Shown here: piece after piece, positions 8,709 to 16,657 of the stretch
Numbering within the stretch: the first letter of the stretch is position 1
Layout of the letters: each line of letters starts with the position of its first letter
Origin: CAZJHD01 sp964545855
GTDB lineage: Bacteria > Planctomycetota > UBA1135 > JACQFD01
DNA length: 64,000 bases
Assembly: GCA_964545855.1 (NCBI GenBank)
Contig: CAZJHD010000009.1
Span: forward strand, 55,453 to 119,452
Reading direction: 5' to 3'
Translations under genes and position numbers: made by a program
The notes under the pieces: model-generated
Databases searched by the model: none
Told to the model about the DNA's origin: nothing
The model's input: the letters and a program-made list of their open reading frames with translations, nothing else

Positions 8709-9683
8709 GTGCCCCTCGCCACGGACGAGATCGCGGCCCTCGGCCGCCTCGAGCGGATCCTCGACCGCGTCGCGTCGGGCCGGGTCGACCGGCTCGCGCC
8801 CACGGAGCTCGACGAGCTCGTGACGCTGCATCGCTTCGCGACGGGTGCGCTCGCGCGCGTGCGCCAGGCGGCCGACGATCCGCCCCTCGAGCGTCGCCTG
8901 AACGCGGCCGTCGCGCGCGGACACGCGACGATCCACGCCCGACGGACCGGAGGCGCGCGGCGCGTCCTGGAGCGGCTGATCGTCGGCTTCCCCGAGGAGG
9001 TGCGCCGCAACGCGCGGCCGATCGCCATGGCGGCCCTCGTGTTCGTCGGCATGGCGCTCGTCGGCTTCGCGGCGACGTGGGCCGAGCCGGAGCTCGCCTA
9101 CTCGCTCTTCGATCCCCACGCGATCGCCCAGCAGGAACGGATGCTGCGGGGCCAGGAGGAGTTCCGCGGCAACTTCACCTTCGACCGCGACGAGGCCGGC
9201 GCCGTCGGCGTGTGGATCGCCGTGAACAACGTGCGCCTCGCGCTGATCGCCTTCGTGAGCGGCGTCCTCCTGCTGCCGGTCTTCCTGCTCCTCGGCTACA
9301 ACGGCCTCATGGTGGGGACGATCTTCGGGCTCGCGGCGGCCCATGGGCGTCTCTTCGACATGACGAACCTCCTCATGTGCCACGGCACGCTCGAGCTGAC
9401 GGCGATCGTCCTCGCCGGCGGCGCCGGCCTCCGGATCGGGTTCGCCGTCGTGGCGCCGGGGCCATACTCCCGCCGCGTCGCCATCGCCGCCGCCGCCTCC
9501 GAGGCCGGCACGATCGCGCTCGGCGTGACGGCGACCCTGCTCGTGGCGGCGGCCCTCGAGGGGCTCGTCACTCCCTACGCGCCGCCGATGGTCCGCGTCG
9601 CCGTCGCCCTCGTCTCGGGATTCGTCCTCCTCGCGTTCCTGCTGGGGCGTCAGAAGGCTTCCGCCCCCGCCGCCGCCAGGTAG
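8709..9683 (+). CDS. SpoIIM/DUF95 family integral membrane protein
   Basis: A 324-residue protein starting with GTG. The first 95 residues are helical and charged, resembling the N-terminal extension of the stage II sporulation protein M family in non-sporulating bacteria. Membrane helices lie at about 102-122, 175-200, 205-225, 232-255, 262-285 and 295-318. The conserved MCHGTLELTAIVLAGGAGLRIG segment around 222-243 is the family hallmark. Pairing with RDD, DUF58 and MoxR genes is a conserved arrangement, but the molecular role outside sporulation is unknown. Its 3' end overlaps the convergent DUF58 gene by 34 bases. Confidence 0.85.
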   Translation: MPLATDEIAALGRLERILDRVASGRVDRLAPTELDELVTLHRFATGALARVRQAADDPPLERRLNAAVARGHATIHARRTGGARRVLERLIVGFPEEVRRNARPIAMAALVFVGMALVGFAATWAEPELAYSLFDPHAIAQQERMLRGQEEFRGNFTFDRDEAGAVGVWIAVNNVRLALIAFVSGVLLLPVFLLLGYNGLMVGTIFGLAAAHGRLFDMTNLLMCHGTLELTAIVLAGGAGLRIGFAVVAPGPYSRRVAIAAAASEAGTIALGVTATLLVAAALEGLVTPYAPPMVRVAVALVSGFVLLAFLLGRQKASAPAAAR

Positions 9684-10957
9684 GCGTCGAGGGACGGGCC
9701 CGAGATCTCCCAGGGGAGCACGTCGGCGGACGCGACGCCGTGGCGCCGGAGCTCGGCGAGCACCTGCACGCGCTCGGTGCGGAGCCGGCGCGCCCCCGCC
9801 ACCAGCCAGACGTCCCGGACGTCCTCCGGCATGCGGTCCTCCGTCGCGCGACGCTGCGGATCGTCGACGGCCACCAGCAGCAGGCGGTGACGGCGCGCCG
9901 CCGCCGAGAGCGCCGGCACCCAGCGGGCCGCGGACACGGGGTCCACGAGATCGGTGACGAGGAGCACGAAGGCTCGCCGGCGGTGGCGCACGCGGTGATG
10001 TCGGAGCGCCGCGACGAGGTTCGACTCGGCTTCGCTGGCGCGGATCCCGCGCGTCGCCTCCAGGATGCGGCGGTACTGCGCGAGGCCGCGCGCGGGCGGC
10101 ACCTCGACGCGGATCGTCGCGTCGAAGAGAACGATGCCGACGCGGTCGCCCGCCTCCAGGGCAGCGCGCGCGAGACCGAGGGCCGCCTCGAGAGCGTGGT
10201 CGAGCTTCGTCGCGCCGGAGAACCGCTCCGCCATCCGGCGTCCCGCGTCGACGACGATCGACACCTCGCGGTTCCGCTCGGCGCGATGGTCGCGCACCGT
10301 GAGCAGCCCGCGCCGGGCCGTCGCCTTCCAGTCCATCGCGCGGAACTCGTCGCCCTCGACGAAGTCGCGGAGCTGCTCGAACTCCGTCGCGCGTCCGCGG
10401 AGCCGCACCGTCGTGGCGCCGAGCTGGCGCATCTGCGCCCGGACGCGCCGCAGGCTCTCGCGGAGCCGCGCCGGCACGGGATCGACGCGGAGACCCTGCG
10501 GCTGCGCCACGCGCAGCGTCCGGACGAGGAGACCGAGGGGCGAGAGCGCGCGGACGTGGAGGTCGCCGAAGGTCCAGTCCCCGCGCTCGCGCGCGACCGC
10601 CCGCGACGTCACGGCGGTCGCTTCACCCGGCGCGAGGACGACGGCCGGAGGCGCCTCCAGCACCTCCACGCTCGCCGGCGCCTCGTCGGCGATCCGGAGC
10701 TCCGCGACGCGCGACGCGCACTCCACCCGGTAGACGATCACGAAGGGCTCCCCTCGCGCCACGCGCTGCGGAGCGACGCGGTGCACGAGGATCCGCCGCG
10801 GCCGCGGGCAGCGCACGACTTCGAGGGCGATCGCCGCGGCGAGCAGCAGGTCGGCTCCCCAGGCGACGGGACTCAGGGCGGGGAAGCCCACGGCTGCGGC
10901 GAAGAGCGCCGTCGCACCGCCGACGGCGAGCGCGAGCCTCGGCGTCGGGAGGATCAC
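9650..10957 (-). CDS. DUF58 domain protein of the MoxR cluster
   Basis: A 435-residue protein with two N-terminal hydrophobic helices (about 8-45), a beta-rich middle region, and the DUF58 core at about 195-240 (EGDEFRAMDWKATARRGLL). A von Willebrand A-like fold follows, starting with SIVVDAGRRM; the canonical MIDAS DxSxS is not present. DUF58 proteins are encoded next to MoxR AAA+ ATPases and are thought to be their partners. The GTG start at 10957 overlaps the moxR stop by 4 bases, and the 3' end overlaps the SpoIIM-like gene on the other strand. Confidence 0.85.
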   Translation of the reverse strand: MILPTPRLALAVGGATALFAAAVGFPALSPVAWGADLLLAAAIALEVVRCPRPRRILVHRVAPQRVARGEPFVIVYRVECASRVAELRIADEAPASVEVLEAPPAVVLAPGEATAVTSRAVARERGDWTFGDLHVRALSPLGLLVRTLRVAQPQGLRVDPVPARLRESLRRVRAQMRQLGATTVRLRGRATEFEQLRDFVEGDEFRAMDWKATARRGLLTVRDHRAERNREVSIVVDAGRRMAERFSGATKLDHALEAALGLARAALEAGDRVGIVLFDATIRVEVPPARGLAQYRRILEATRGIRASEAESNLVAALRHHRVRHRRRAFVLLVTDLVDPVSAARWVPALSAAARRHRLLLVAVDDPQRRATEDRMPEDVRDVWLVAGARRLRTERVQVLAELRRHGVASADVLPWEISGPSLDAYLAAAGAEAF

Positions 10958-11904
10958 CGCGGCGCCGGCACGCGGTCGGCGATCGCGCGGAGGACCTCGT
11001 CGGGCTTCGCGCCCTCCACCTCGGCGCGGGGATCGAGGACGACGCGATGGCGCAGGGTCGGGAGGAGCACGTGCTTCACGTCCTCGGGGTTCGCGTAGTC
11101 GCGTCCCTGCAGGCAGGCCCAGGCCTTCGCCGCGCGGAGGAGCGCGACGCCGGCGCGTGGGCTGCCGCCGAGCTGCAGCGACGGATCGCTGCGCGTGGCG
11201 CCGAGGATGCGCACGACCCATTCGGCGAGCTCCGGCGCGACGCGGACCGACTCGACGGATGCGCGGAGACCGGACACCTCCTCCGTGCCGGTGACGGGCT
11301 CCACGCCGGAGCGCGCCGGGTCGATCTCACCGTGCGTGTGCCGCTCCAGGAGGATCGCGCGCTCGACGTCGGGCGCCGGATAGCCGAGGACCACGTGGAA
11401 GAGGAAACGGTCGAGCTGCGCCTCCGGCAGCGGGTAGGTGCCCTCGAACTCGACCGGGTTCTGGGTCGCGAAGACGACGAAGGGGTCGGGGAGCGCGCGG
11501 CTCTCGCCGTCCGTCGTCACGGTGCGCTCCTGCATCGCCTCCAGCAGGGCGCTCTGCGTCTTCGCGGGCGCTCGATTGATCTCGTCGCAGAGCACCACCT
11601 GCGCGAAGACCGGCCCCGGCCGGAACGTGAACTCCGCGCGCCCGGGATGGAAGACCGTCGTGCCCGTGACGTCCGACGGCATGAGGTCGGGCGTGAACTG
11701 GATGCGGCGGAAGTCGAGCCCGAGGGCGCGCGCGAAGGAGCGGACGAAGAGCGTCTTCGCGACGCCGGGCACTCCTTCCAGCAGGACGTGCCCCTGGCAG
11801 AGGAGGGCCACGGCGGAGAGGTCGAGGACGTCCTCGAGGCCGACGATCGCGTGACGCACGGACGCACGGATCGCGGAGAGGAGCTCAGGAGCGGTTCGGG
11901 GCAC
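10954..11904 (-). CDS. MoxR family AAA+ ATPase
   Basis: A 316-residue single AAA+ domain protein. Walker A is GVPGVAKT (about 38-45), Walker B is VVLCDEIN (about 103-110), and the sensor segment FATQNPVEFEGTYPLPEAQLDRF follows, which is characteristic of the MoxR group. MoxR ATPases act as chaperones for VWA/DUF58 partner proteins or metalloenzymes; here the partner is presumably the coupled DUF58 protein. The start is GTG and lies inside the end of the DUF4350 gene (20-base overlap), so the operon order is membrane protein - DUF4129 - DUF4350 - moxR - DUF58. Confidence 0.92.
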   Translation of the reverse strand: MPRTAPELLSAIRASVRHAIVGLEDVLDLSAVALLCQGHVLLEGVPGVAKTLFVRSFARALGLDFRRIQFTPDLMPSDVTGTTVFHPGRAEFTFRPGPVFAQVVLCDEINRAPAKTQSALLEAMQERTVTTDGESRALPDPFVVFATQNPVEFEGTYPLPEAQLDRFLFHVVLGYPAPDVERAILLERHTHGEIDPARSGVEPVTGTEEVSGLRASVESVRVAPELAEWVVRILGATRSDPSLQLGGSPRAGVALLRAAKAWACLQGRDYANPEDVKHVLLPTLRHRVVLDPRAEVEGAKPDEVLRAIADRVPAPR

Positions 11905-13114
11905 GGAGGATCTCGGCTTCGAGACGTGCGCCCTCGCGGGCGCGGAGGAGGAGCTCGCGCTCGCCGAGGACGGCGGGCGGCTCGAGGAGGGACTCGATGC
12001 GCGCGGCGTCGCCGCCGGCGCGCTCGGCGGAGCGGCGCGCGAGCACGCGCGCCGGGGTCTCCGGCGGGAGGCCGAGGCCGGCCCGCAGCCGGTCGGCGAG
12101 GCCGCGGGAGAGGGCGCGCGCCGCGAGGGCGGGCTTCTTCGATCTCGCGTAGAGGCTCGCGATGCCGCGCGCCGCCTCGAGCTGGCCGCGCACGCGCGCC
12201 GGCTCGGGGTCGCGGACCGGGCCGAACCGGAACGCCGTGGCGAGGATCAGGAGCAGGAGCGCGAGCACCGCGTGCAGCGTCGCCGGCAGCGCCCGCGACG
12301 AGACGGCGAGCGTGAAGGGCGAGTCGTAGTCGAGCTCGCCGAATCCCGACACGTCGATCCAGAGACGCCCGTCGAGGGGCGTGCCGTCGTGGGGTCGCGC
12401 GTGGAGCTCCCGCTCCAGGAAGCGGACGATCCCGACGGCGTTGCGCGGATGCGCGCGGAGCGCCCGGTTGGAGAAGGGCTCGATCGAGGCGATGAGGATC
12501 ACCGCGCCCGACCCGTGGGGCACCGAGACGGCGAAGGGCGCGCTGGCCGATCCGAGGACCGGCTCCGCGCCCGGAAGATCGGCGCGGACGCGCGTCGCGA
12601 ACTCCTCCGGCGACGCCAGGAGACCCTGGGCCGCCGTCGGCCCGGGGGCGTCGGTCCCCACGGCGTCGCGCGGCCAGCCGAAGGCCTCGGCGCAGAAGGC
12701 GCGCGTGGTCTCTCGTTCCCCGTCCAGCGGAACGACGAGCGTGTTCCCCGCGGCGACCCAGTGCCCGAACCGGTCGACGGTCTCCTTCGGCAGCGGCGGC
12801 ATCGGCTCGGGCCGCGACTTCCCTTCGCGGCGCCGCGTCGTGCCGACACGCAGCATCGAGCTCCGGTCGTCGGTGACGGGAAGGAGCAGCACGCTGCCGC
12901 GTCCGGAGAGATTCCCGGGCGGCCGCGCCCAGAGCCCGACGGGGAGCCCGAGACGCTCGAGGCCGCGCCACAGCGCGCGGAGGCCCGCCGGCTCGGCGCT
13001 CCGGGGATGGGGCTCCGTGGGGAGATACCGGGGCGCGCCGCCGAGGAGCACCTGCAGGACGGCGAGCGCGAGGAACAGGACGGCGGCCGCGACGCCGACT
13101 CGGCGCCGCGTCAC
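11885..13114 (-). CDS. DUF4350 domain membrane-anchored protein
   Basis: A 409-residue protein beginning with GTG that overlaps the DUF4129 stop by 4 bases. A signal-anchor helix occupies residues 6-25. It is followed by an extracytoplasmic DUF4350 region resembling a class I glutamine amidotransferase-like fold, and a second membrane helix near residue 275 (ALPATLHAVLALLLLILATAF). The C-terminal 110 residues are cytoplasmic and helical. DUF4350 is found almost only in these MoxR/DUF58 gene clusters. No catalytic residues can be assigned. Confidence 0.75.
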   Translation of the reverse strand: MTRRRVGVAAAVLFLALAVLQVLLGGAPRYLPTEPHPRSAEPAGLRALWRGLERLGLPVGLWARPPGNLSGRGSVLLLPVTDDRSSMLRVGTTRRREGKSRPEPMPPLPKETVDRFGHWVAAGNTLVVPLDGERETTRAFCAEAFGWPRDAVGTDAPGPTAAQGLLASPEEFATRVRADLPGAEPVLGSASAPFAVSVPHGSGAVILIASIEPFSNRALRAHPRNAVGIVRFLERELHARPHDGTPLDGRLWIDVSGFGELDYDSPFTLAVSSRALPATLHAVLALLLLILATAFRFGPVRDPEPARVRGQLEAARGIASLYARSKKPALAARALSRGLADRLRAGLGLPPETPARVLARRSAERAGGDAARIESLLEPPAVLGERELLLRAREGARLEAEILRAPNRS

Positions 13115-13749
13115 CGCGCTGGCCCCCGATCGCTCGCGACCTCGTCGAAGACCCGCTCGAAGTGCTCCAGGTCGCCGGGCGTGGCCGGCGCGCCGCCGAA
13201 CCACGTGCGGTCGAGCCGCAGCACGAGGGGCTCGAGCCGCCGCCGGTCCTCCGGGGTCGCGTGGCCGCGGTCGAGGATCTCCCGGTGCGTGAATCCCGGC
13301 AGGCACTCGAGGCTTCCGGTCCGACCGAGCCGGATCACCGTCGCCTCGAACCAGGCCCGCATCGCTCCCACGAGGTCGCCGCGCCGGGCGGCCTCGCGCG
13401 CGCGGGCGACGGTCTCGGCCACGCGATCCTCGCGCGCCTGGGCCTCCGGCGTCTCCTCTGCGGACGTCGAGAAGGCGGCGCGGAGCCCGCGCGTGAGCGT
13501 CCAGCCGATGTGCGTGAGGAGCAGCGCGAGGAGGATCGTCAGCGCGAGGAGCACCAGCACCTGGGCCGTCTCCCCGAGACCCGACAGGGACCCCGACGAC
13601 AGGGAGAACCACTCGAGGATCCGTTCGAGGGCGCCCCGAAGCGCCTCGCCGACGAGGCTCGGCTGGAACTCGCCCTCGGCGAAGACGGCCTGCAGCGCCT
13701 CGTCGATCTCCCGGTCGGAGAAGGGGCCCGCCTGGATCGGGAAGCTCAC
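13111..13749 (-). CDS. DUF4129 domain membrane protein
   Basis: A 212-residue protein with one membrane helix (about 62-84) and a C-terminal DUF4129 domain (about 105-200) that includes the short W-F-E-A and F-T-H-R-E segments typical of that family. Start GTG 13749 forms a GTGA overlap with the stop of the upstream membrane gene. The domain is a regular member of MoxR/DUF58/transglutaminase clusters, often fused to a transglutaminase; no transglutaminase is present here. Confidence 0.75.
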   Translation of the reverse strand: MSFPIQAGPFSDREIDEALQAVFAEGEFQPSLVGEALRGALERILEWFSLSSGSLSGLGETAQVLVLLALTILLALLLTHIGWTLTRGLRAAFSTSAEETPEAQAREDRVAETVARAREAARRGDLVGAMRAWFEATVIRLGRTGSLECLPGFTHREILDRGHATPEDRRRLEPLVLRLDRTWFGGAPATPGDLEHFERVFDEVASDRGPAR

Positions 13750-14540
13750 GCGACGACCGCCGGCTCCCGCGAACGGAGACGGAGCGCGAGCAGAAGGTCG
13801 AGACCCTCCTTGCGGGCCCGCAGGTCGAGATAGAAGACGACCTGGGCCGCGCGCACGAAGAGCCCCATGGCGGTGCCCACCACGAGGCCGACGGCGTAGG
13901 CGACCCACGAGACGAGCTGGATCCACTCGGGCACGGCCAGCATCTTCCCGAGCTGGCCGCCGATGAAGCTCGCGGGGAACGTGAGCGTGCTCGTCACGAG
14001 CTGCAGCACGATCGTGACGACGGCGAGCACTCCGAAGGCCTGCCAGGCGCGCCCGGCACGAAGCAGGCTCCCGCGGGAGAGCGCCTGGGTCCAGCTGGCG
14101 CGCTCGAGCACCACCGCCGGCGCGGCGGGCCAGATGAGGACTCCCGGCACGATGCAGCAGAGGAACGCGAGGTAGACGACGATCTCCACGAGGACGAGCG
14201 ACCAAGCGCAGCGCCGCCCTTCCTTCAGCGCCTCGCGGAAGCTCGACCGCTCGCCGAGCTCCTCCTGGGCCATCGCGTGGATCAACCCGCCGTCGAAGAC
14301 GCCCTTCGCCCAGAGCGCCGGCACGAAGCCGATCAGGAGGACGCCGAAGGACGCGGCGGCGAGCGCCGGACGATCCCAGAGCGCCCCCAGACCGAGGAGA
14401 CCGAGGAAGAGCAACGCCAGCACGAGCGTCGGCGCGACGCCGAGAGCCGTCAGGCCCGCGAAGAGGCCGAACCGCCGCATCCCCAGGCGGAAGGCCTGGT
14501 CGAGGATCTCTCCGACGGAGCGGGGTCGCGCGAGCTGCAT
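13746..14540 (-). CDS. multi-pass membrane protein heading the DUF58/MoxR operon
   Basis: A 264-residue protein starting RPRSVGEILDQAFRLG, a sequence typical of small polytopic proteins encoded at the head of DUF4129/DUF58 operons. Six hydrophobic helices are visible at about 25-50, 55-75, 110-140, 160-185, 190-215 and 220-240. It resembles the membrane domain attached to some glycerophosphodiesterases and DUF975-like proteins, and a glycerophosphodiesterase gene indeed lies just upstream. The function is unknown. The gene is translationally coupled to DUF4129. Confidence 0.6.
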   Translation of the reverse strand: MQLARPRSVGEILDQAFRLGMRRFGLFAGLTALGVAPTLVLALLFLGLLGLGALWDRPALAAASFGVLLIGFVPALWAKGVFDGGLIHAMAQEELGERSSFREALKEGRRCAWSLVLVEIVVYLAFLCCIVPGVLIWPAAPAVVLERASWTQALSRGSLLRAGRAWQAFGVLAVVTIVLQLVTSTLTFPASFIGGQLGKMLAVPEWIQLVSWVAYAVGLVVGTAMGLFVRAAQVVFYLDLRARKEGLDLLLALRLRSREPAVVA

Positions 14541-14586
14541 GGCACCTCGCGCGGGCTCGAGGCAGCCGGCGCGAGGGGCCGGGATT

Positions 14587-15330
14587 CTACGCCGTGGCCC
14601 CGAGCCGCCGGGCGAGGAGCCGATGCGGCTGGTCGGAGATGCGCAGGCCGACGCCCGCCGCGTCGAGCCGCTCGTCGATCGCCTCGTCGTCGACGCCCCA
14701 GCAGACGACGGAGAGTCCGCGCGCTCGGAGCGGCGCGACGACGGACGGCGTCGCGAGGGAGGCCGGCAAACCGAGGAAGGCGCCCGCGCCGGCGCCGCGC
14801 AGCGCGAACGCGGCCGCCTCCTCCGACGGGGCGCGGTCGAAGAGCGGACCGGCGGGGATCGCGGGAGCGAGCTCGCGCAGGCCGGCGATGGCGGCGTGGG
14901 AGAAGGAGAGGAACGCGACGCGATCGGCGGTCCGTGTGCGCTCGACGCAGGCGACGACGGCCCGCGCGAAGTCTCGGTCGACGATCGGAGCGCCCTTCAG
15001 CTCCACGAGGACGAGTGCGCCGCGCTCCTCGGCGAGGACGAGGACGTCCTCCAGCGTCGGCACGCGCACGCCGGCCGGCGCGCCGACGAAGGTGTAGGTC
15101 CGGACGGTGTCCGACGGCGCATCCTCGATCCTGCCGGAGAAGCCGAGGAGCCGGCGCGTGTCCTCGTCGTGGAAGACGACGACTTGGCCGTCGCGGGTGG
15201 TCCGCACGTCGCACTCGACCCCCTGGGCCCCGGCCTCGAAGGCGGCGGCGAAGCTCGGGAGCGTATTCTCGATGGCCACCGTGGGGAAGCCCCGGTGGCC
15301 GATCACCAGCGGCCGGTCCAATTGGATCAC
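14587..15330 (-). CDS. glycerophosphodiester phosphodiesterase (GDPD/UgpQ family)
   Basis: A 247-residue TIM-barrel enzyme that hydrolyses glycerophosphodiesters to glycerol 3-phosphate and an alcohol. The catalytic HRG(F) is at 11-14, ENTLPSF at 20-26, and the metal-binding ECDVRTTRDGQVVVFHDE at about 39-56 with the second catalytic His. The C-terminal strand VCWGVDDEAID is typical. No signal peptide is seen, so it is cytoplasmic. Start GTG 15330 overlaps the stop of the patatin-ferredoxin gene by 4 bases, which suggests a phospholipid turnover pair: the patatin releases fatty acids and this enzyme cleaves the resulting glycerophosphodiester. Confidence 0.9.
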   Translation of the reverse strand: MIQLDRPLVIGHRGFPTVAIENTLPSFAAAFEAGAQGVECDVRTTRDGQVVVFHDEDTRRLLGFSGRIEDAPSDTVRTYTFVGAPAGVRVPTLEDVLVLAEERGALVLVELKGAPIVDRDFARAVVACVERTRTADRVAFLSFSHAAIAGLRELAPAIPAGPLFDRAPSEEAAAFALRGAGAGAFLGLPASLATPSVVAPLRARGLSVVCWGVDDEAIDERLDAAGVGLRISDQPHRLLARRLGATA

Positions 15331-16493
15331 AGGTTCTCCAGCCGAATGGCGGAGGAGGGGCAGTGGCGCTCGCAGGCCGCGTCGCGGCGGCAGTCGTGGT
15401 GATCGGGCTTCGCGACGAAGGGACCGCCGTCCTGGAGTCCGTAGGCCTCCGTCGGACACAGGCTCACGCAGAGACCGCAGTGGACGCAACGCTCCTCGTC
15501 GATGCGCGGCCGGATCACGCCGCGGTGCTCCACGGAGACGGTCGAGGCCTCGAGGCCGAAGAGGGCGCGGGCCGACGGGCTCGCGAGGGCCGCCTCGGTG
15601 GCGCGCTCCCCGGTCTCGACGACGGCGGAGAGCTGGCGGAAGTCGAAGCGCCCGTGGTGCGCGACCTCGGGCTGCACGAGCACCACGTCGGCCCGCACCG
15701 ACTCGTGGAGGTACTGCTCGAGGAGGCTCGCCTCGAGGATCTCGAAGGCCCGGAGGAAGAGGAACGGCAGGCTCGGCTTGTAGGCGACGGGCTCGCGCTG
15801 CGTGCGGACCGCCAGGTCGACGGCCAGGATCCGCGTCGCGCCTCGTGCCCGGGCGATGCGGATCGGACACGAGTCGACGATGCCGCCGTCGAAGTAGCGC
15901 TCGTCTCCGATGCGGAGGGGCTCGAAGACGCCCGGGAGCGTGCAGGAGGCGTAGACGGCGTCGGCGACGCTCACCTGGTCGAGACCCTTCATGCCGAAGG
16001 TGACCGTGGCGCCGGTCGAGACCGCCACGGCGGTGCAGGTGAAGGGCAGCGGGAGATCCTGGAAGCGCGTCTGCCCGAGCTGCGCGCGCAGGAACCGCCG
16101 GAGCCCGTGCCCGGAGTAGACGCTCTCGCAGCGCCAGCCCCTCCGGAGGAAGCGCAGGAAGTCGAGGCGGAAGAAGTCGCGCTGGCCGAGGGACCGGCTG
16201 ATCTCCTCGATCTGCTCGGGCGTCCGACCGAGGGCCGTCAACGATCCCAGGATGGCGCCGATGCTCGTCCCGACGATCTCGTCCACGCGGATCCCGAGCC
16301 GCCGGACCGCGCGCAGGACGCCCACGTGGGCGAGACCCCGCATGCCGCCGCCGCCGAGGACGAGGACGGTCTTCTCGCGTCGGGGGAGGCCGGACCCGTT
16401 CGGCTCCGGTCGCGGCTGCACGCCGTGCTCGGACGATCCGTTCCCCGAGACCGGGTGGACCGCTAAGGGCGAGGAGTTCGAGACGTCGATCAT
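15327..16493 (-). CDS. patatin-like phospholipase fused to a C-terminal ferredoxin domain
   Basis: The 388-residue protein has a disordered N-terminus (1-40), then a patatin domain: oxyanion loop GGGGMRGLAHVG (47-58), nucleophile elbow GTSIG with Ser77, and the catalytic Asp202 in DGGIVD. After residue 330 a ferredoxin-type domain follows. Motif I has Cys336, 339, 342 and 346 (CxxCxxCxxxCP). Motif II has Cys368, Asp371, Cys374 and Cys378, so the second position is Asp, as in ferredoxins with an Asp-ligated or [3Fe-4S] cluster. Patatins are lipid acyl hydrolases. A redox-sensing or electron-coupled control of the hydrolase is an inference. It is coupled to the GDPD gene by a GTGA overlap. Confidence 0.85.
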   Translation of the reverse strand: MIDVSNSSPLAVHPVSGNGSSEHGVQPRPEPNGSGLPRREKTVLVLGGGGMRGLAHVGVLRAVRRLGIRVDEIVGTSIGAILGSLTALGRTPEQIEEISRSLGQRDFFRLDFLRFLRRGWRCESVYSGHGLRRFLRAQLGQTRFQDLPLPFTCTAVAVSTGATVTFGMKGLDQVSVADAVYASCTLPGVFEPLRIGDERYFDGGIVDSCPIRIARARGATRILAVDLAVRTQREPVAYKPSLPFLFLRAFEILEASLLEQYLHESVRADVVLVQPEVAHHGRFDFRQLSAVVETGERATEAALASPSARALFGLEASTVSVEHRGVIRPRIDEERCVHCGLCVSLCPTEAYGLQDGGPFVAKPDHHDCRRDAACERHCPSSAIRLENL

Positions 16494-16657
16494 GGCTTGC
16501 CGCCGCGGGAGGTCTTCCCTCGCGCGCCCGCCGGTCCGAATCGGGCCCGCGTTCGCCTCGAGACATCTCCCGTGGGATGCTTGCGCTTCTGGTCTATGCG
16601 TCCCGCTGCATCGGCCGCGCAACGGTGGTCGATGGAGCCCGAACCGAGAAACCCGAG

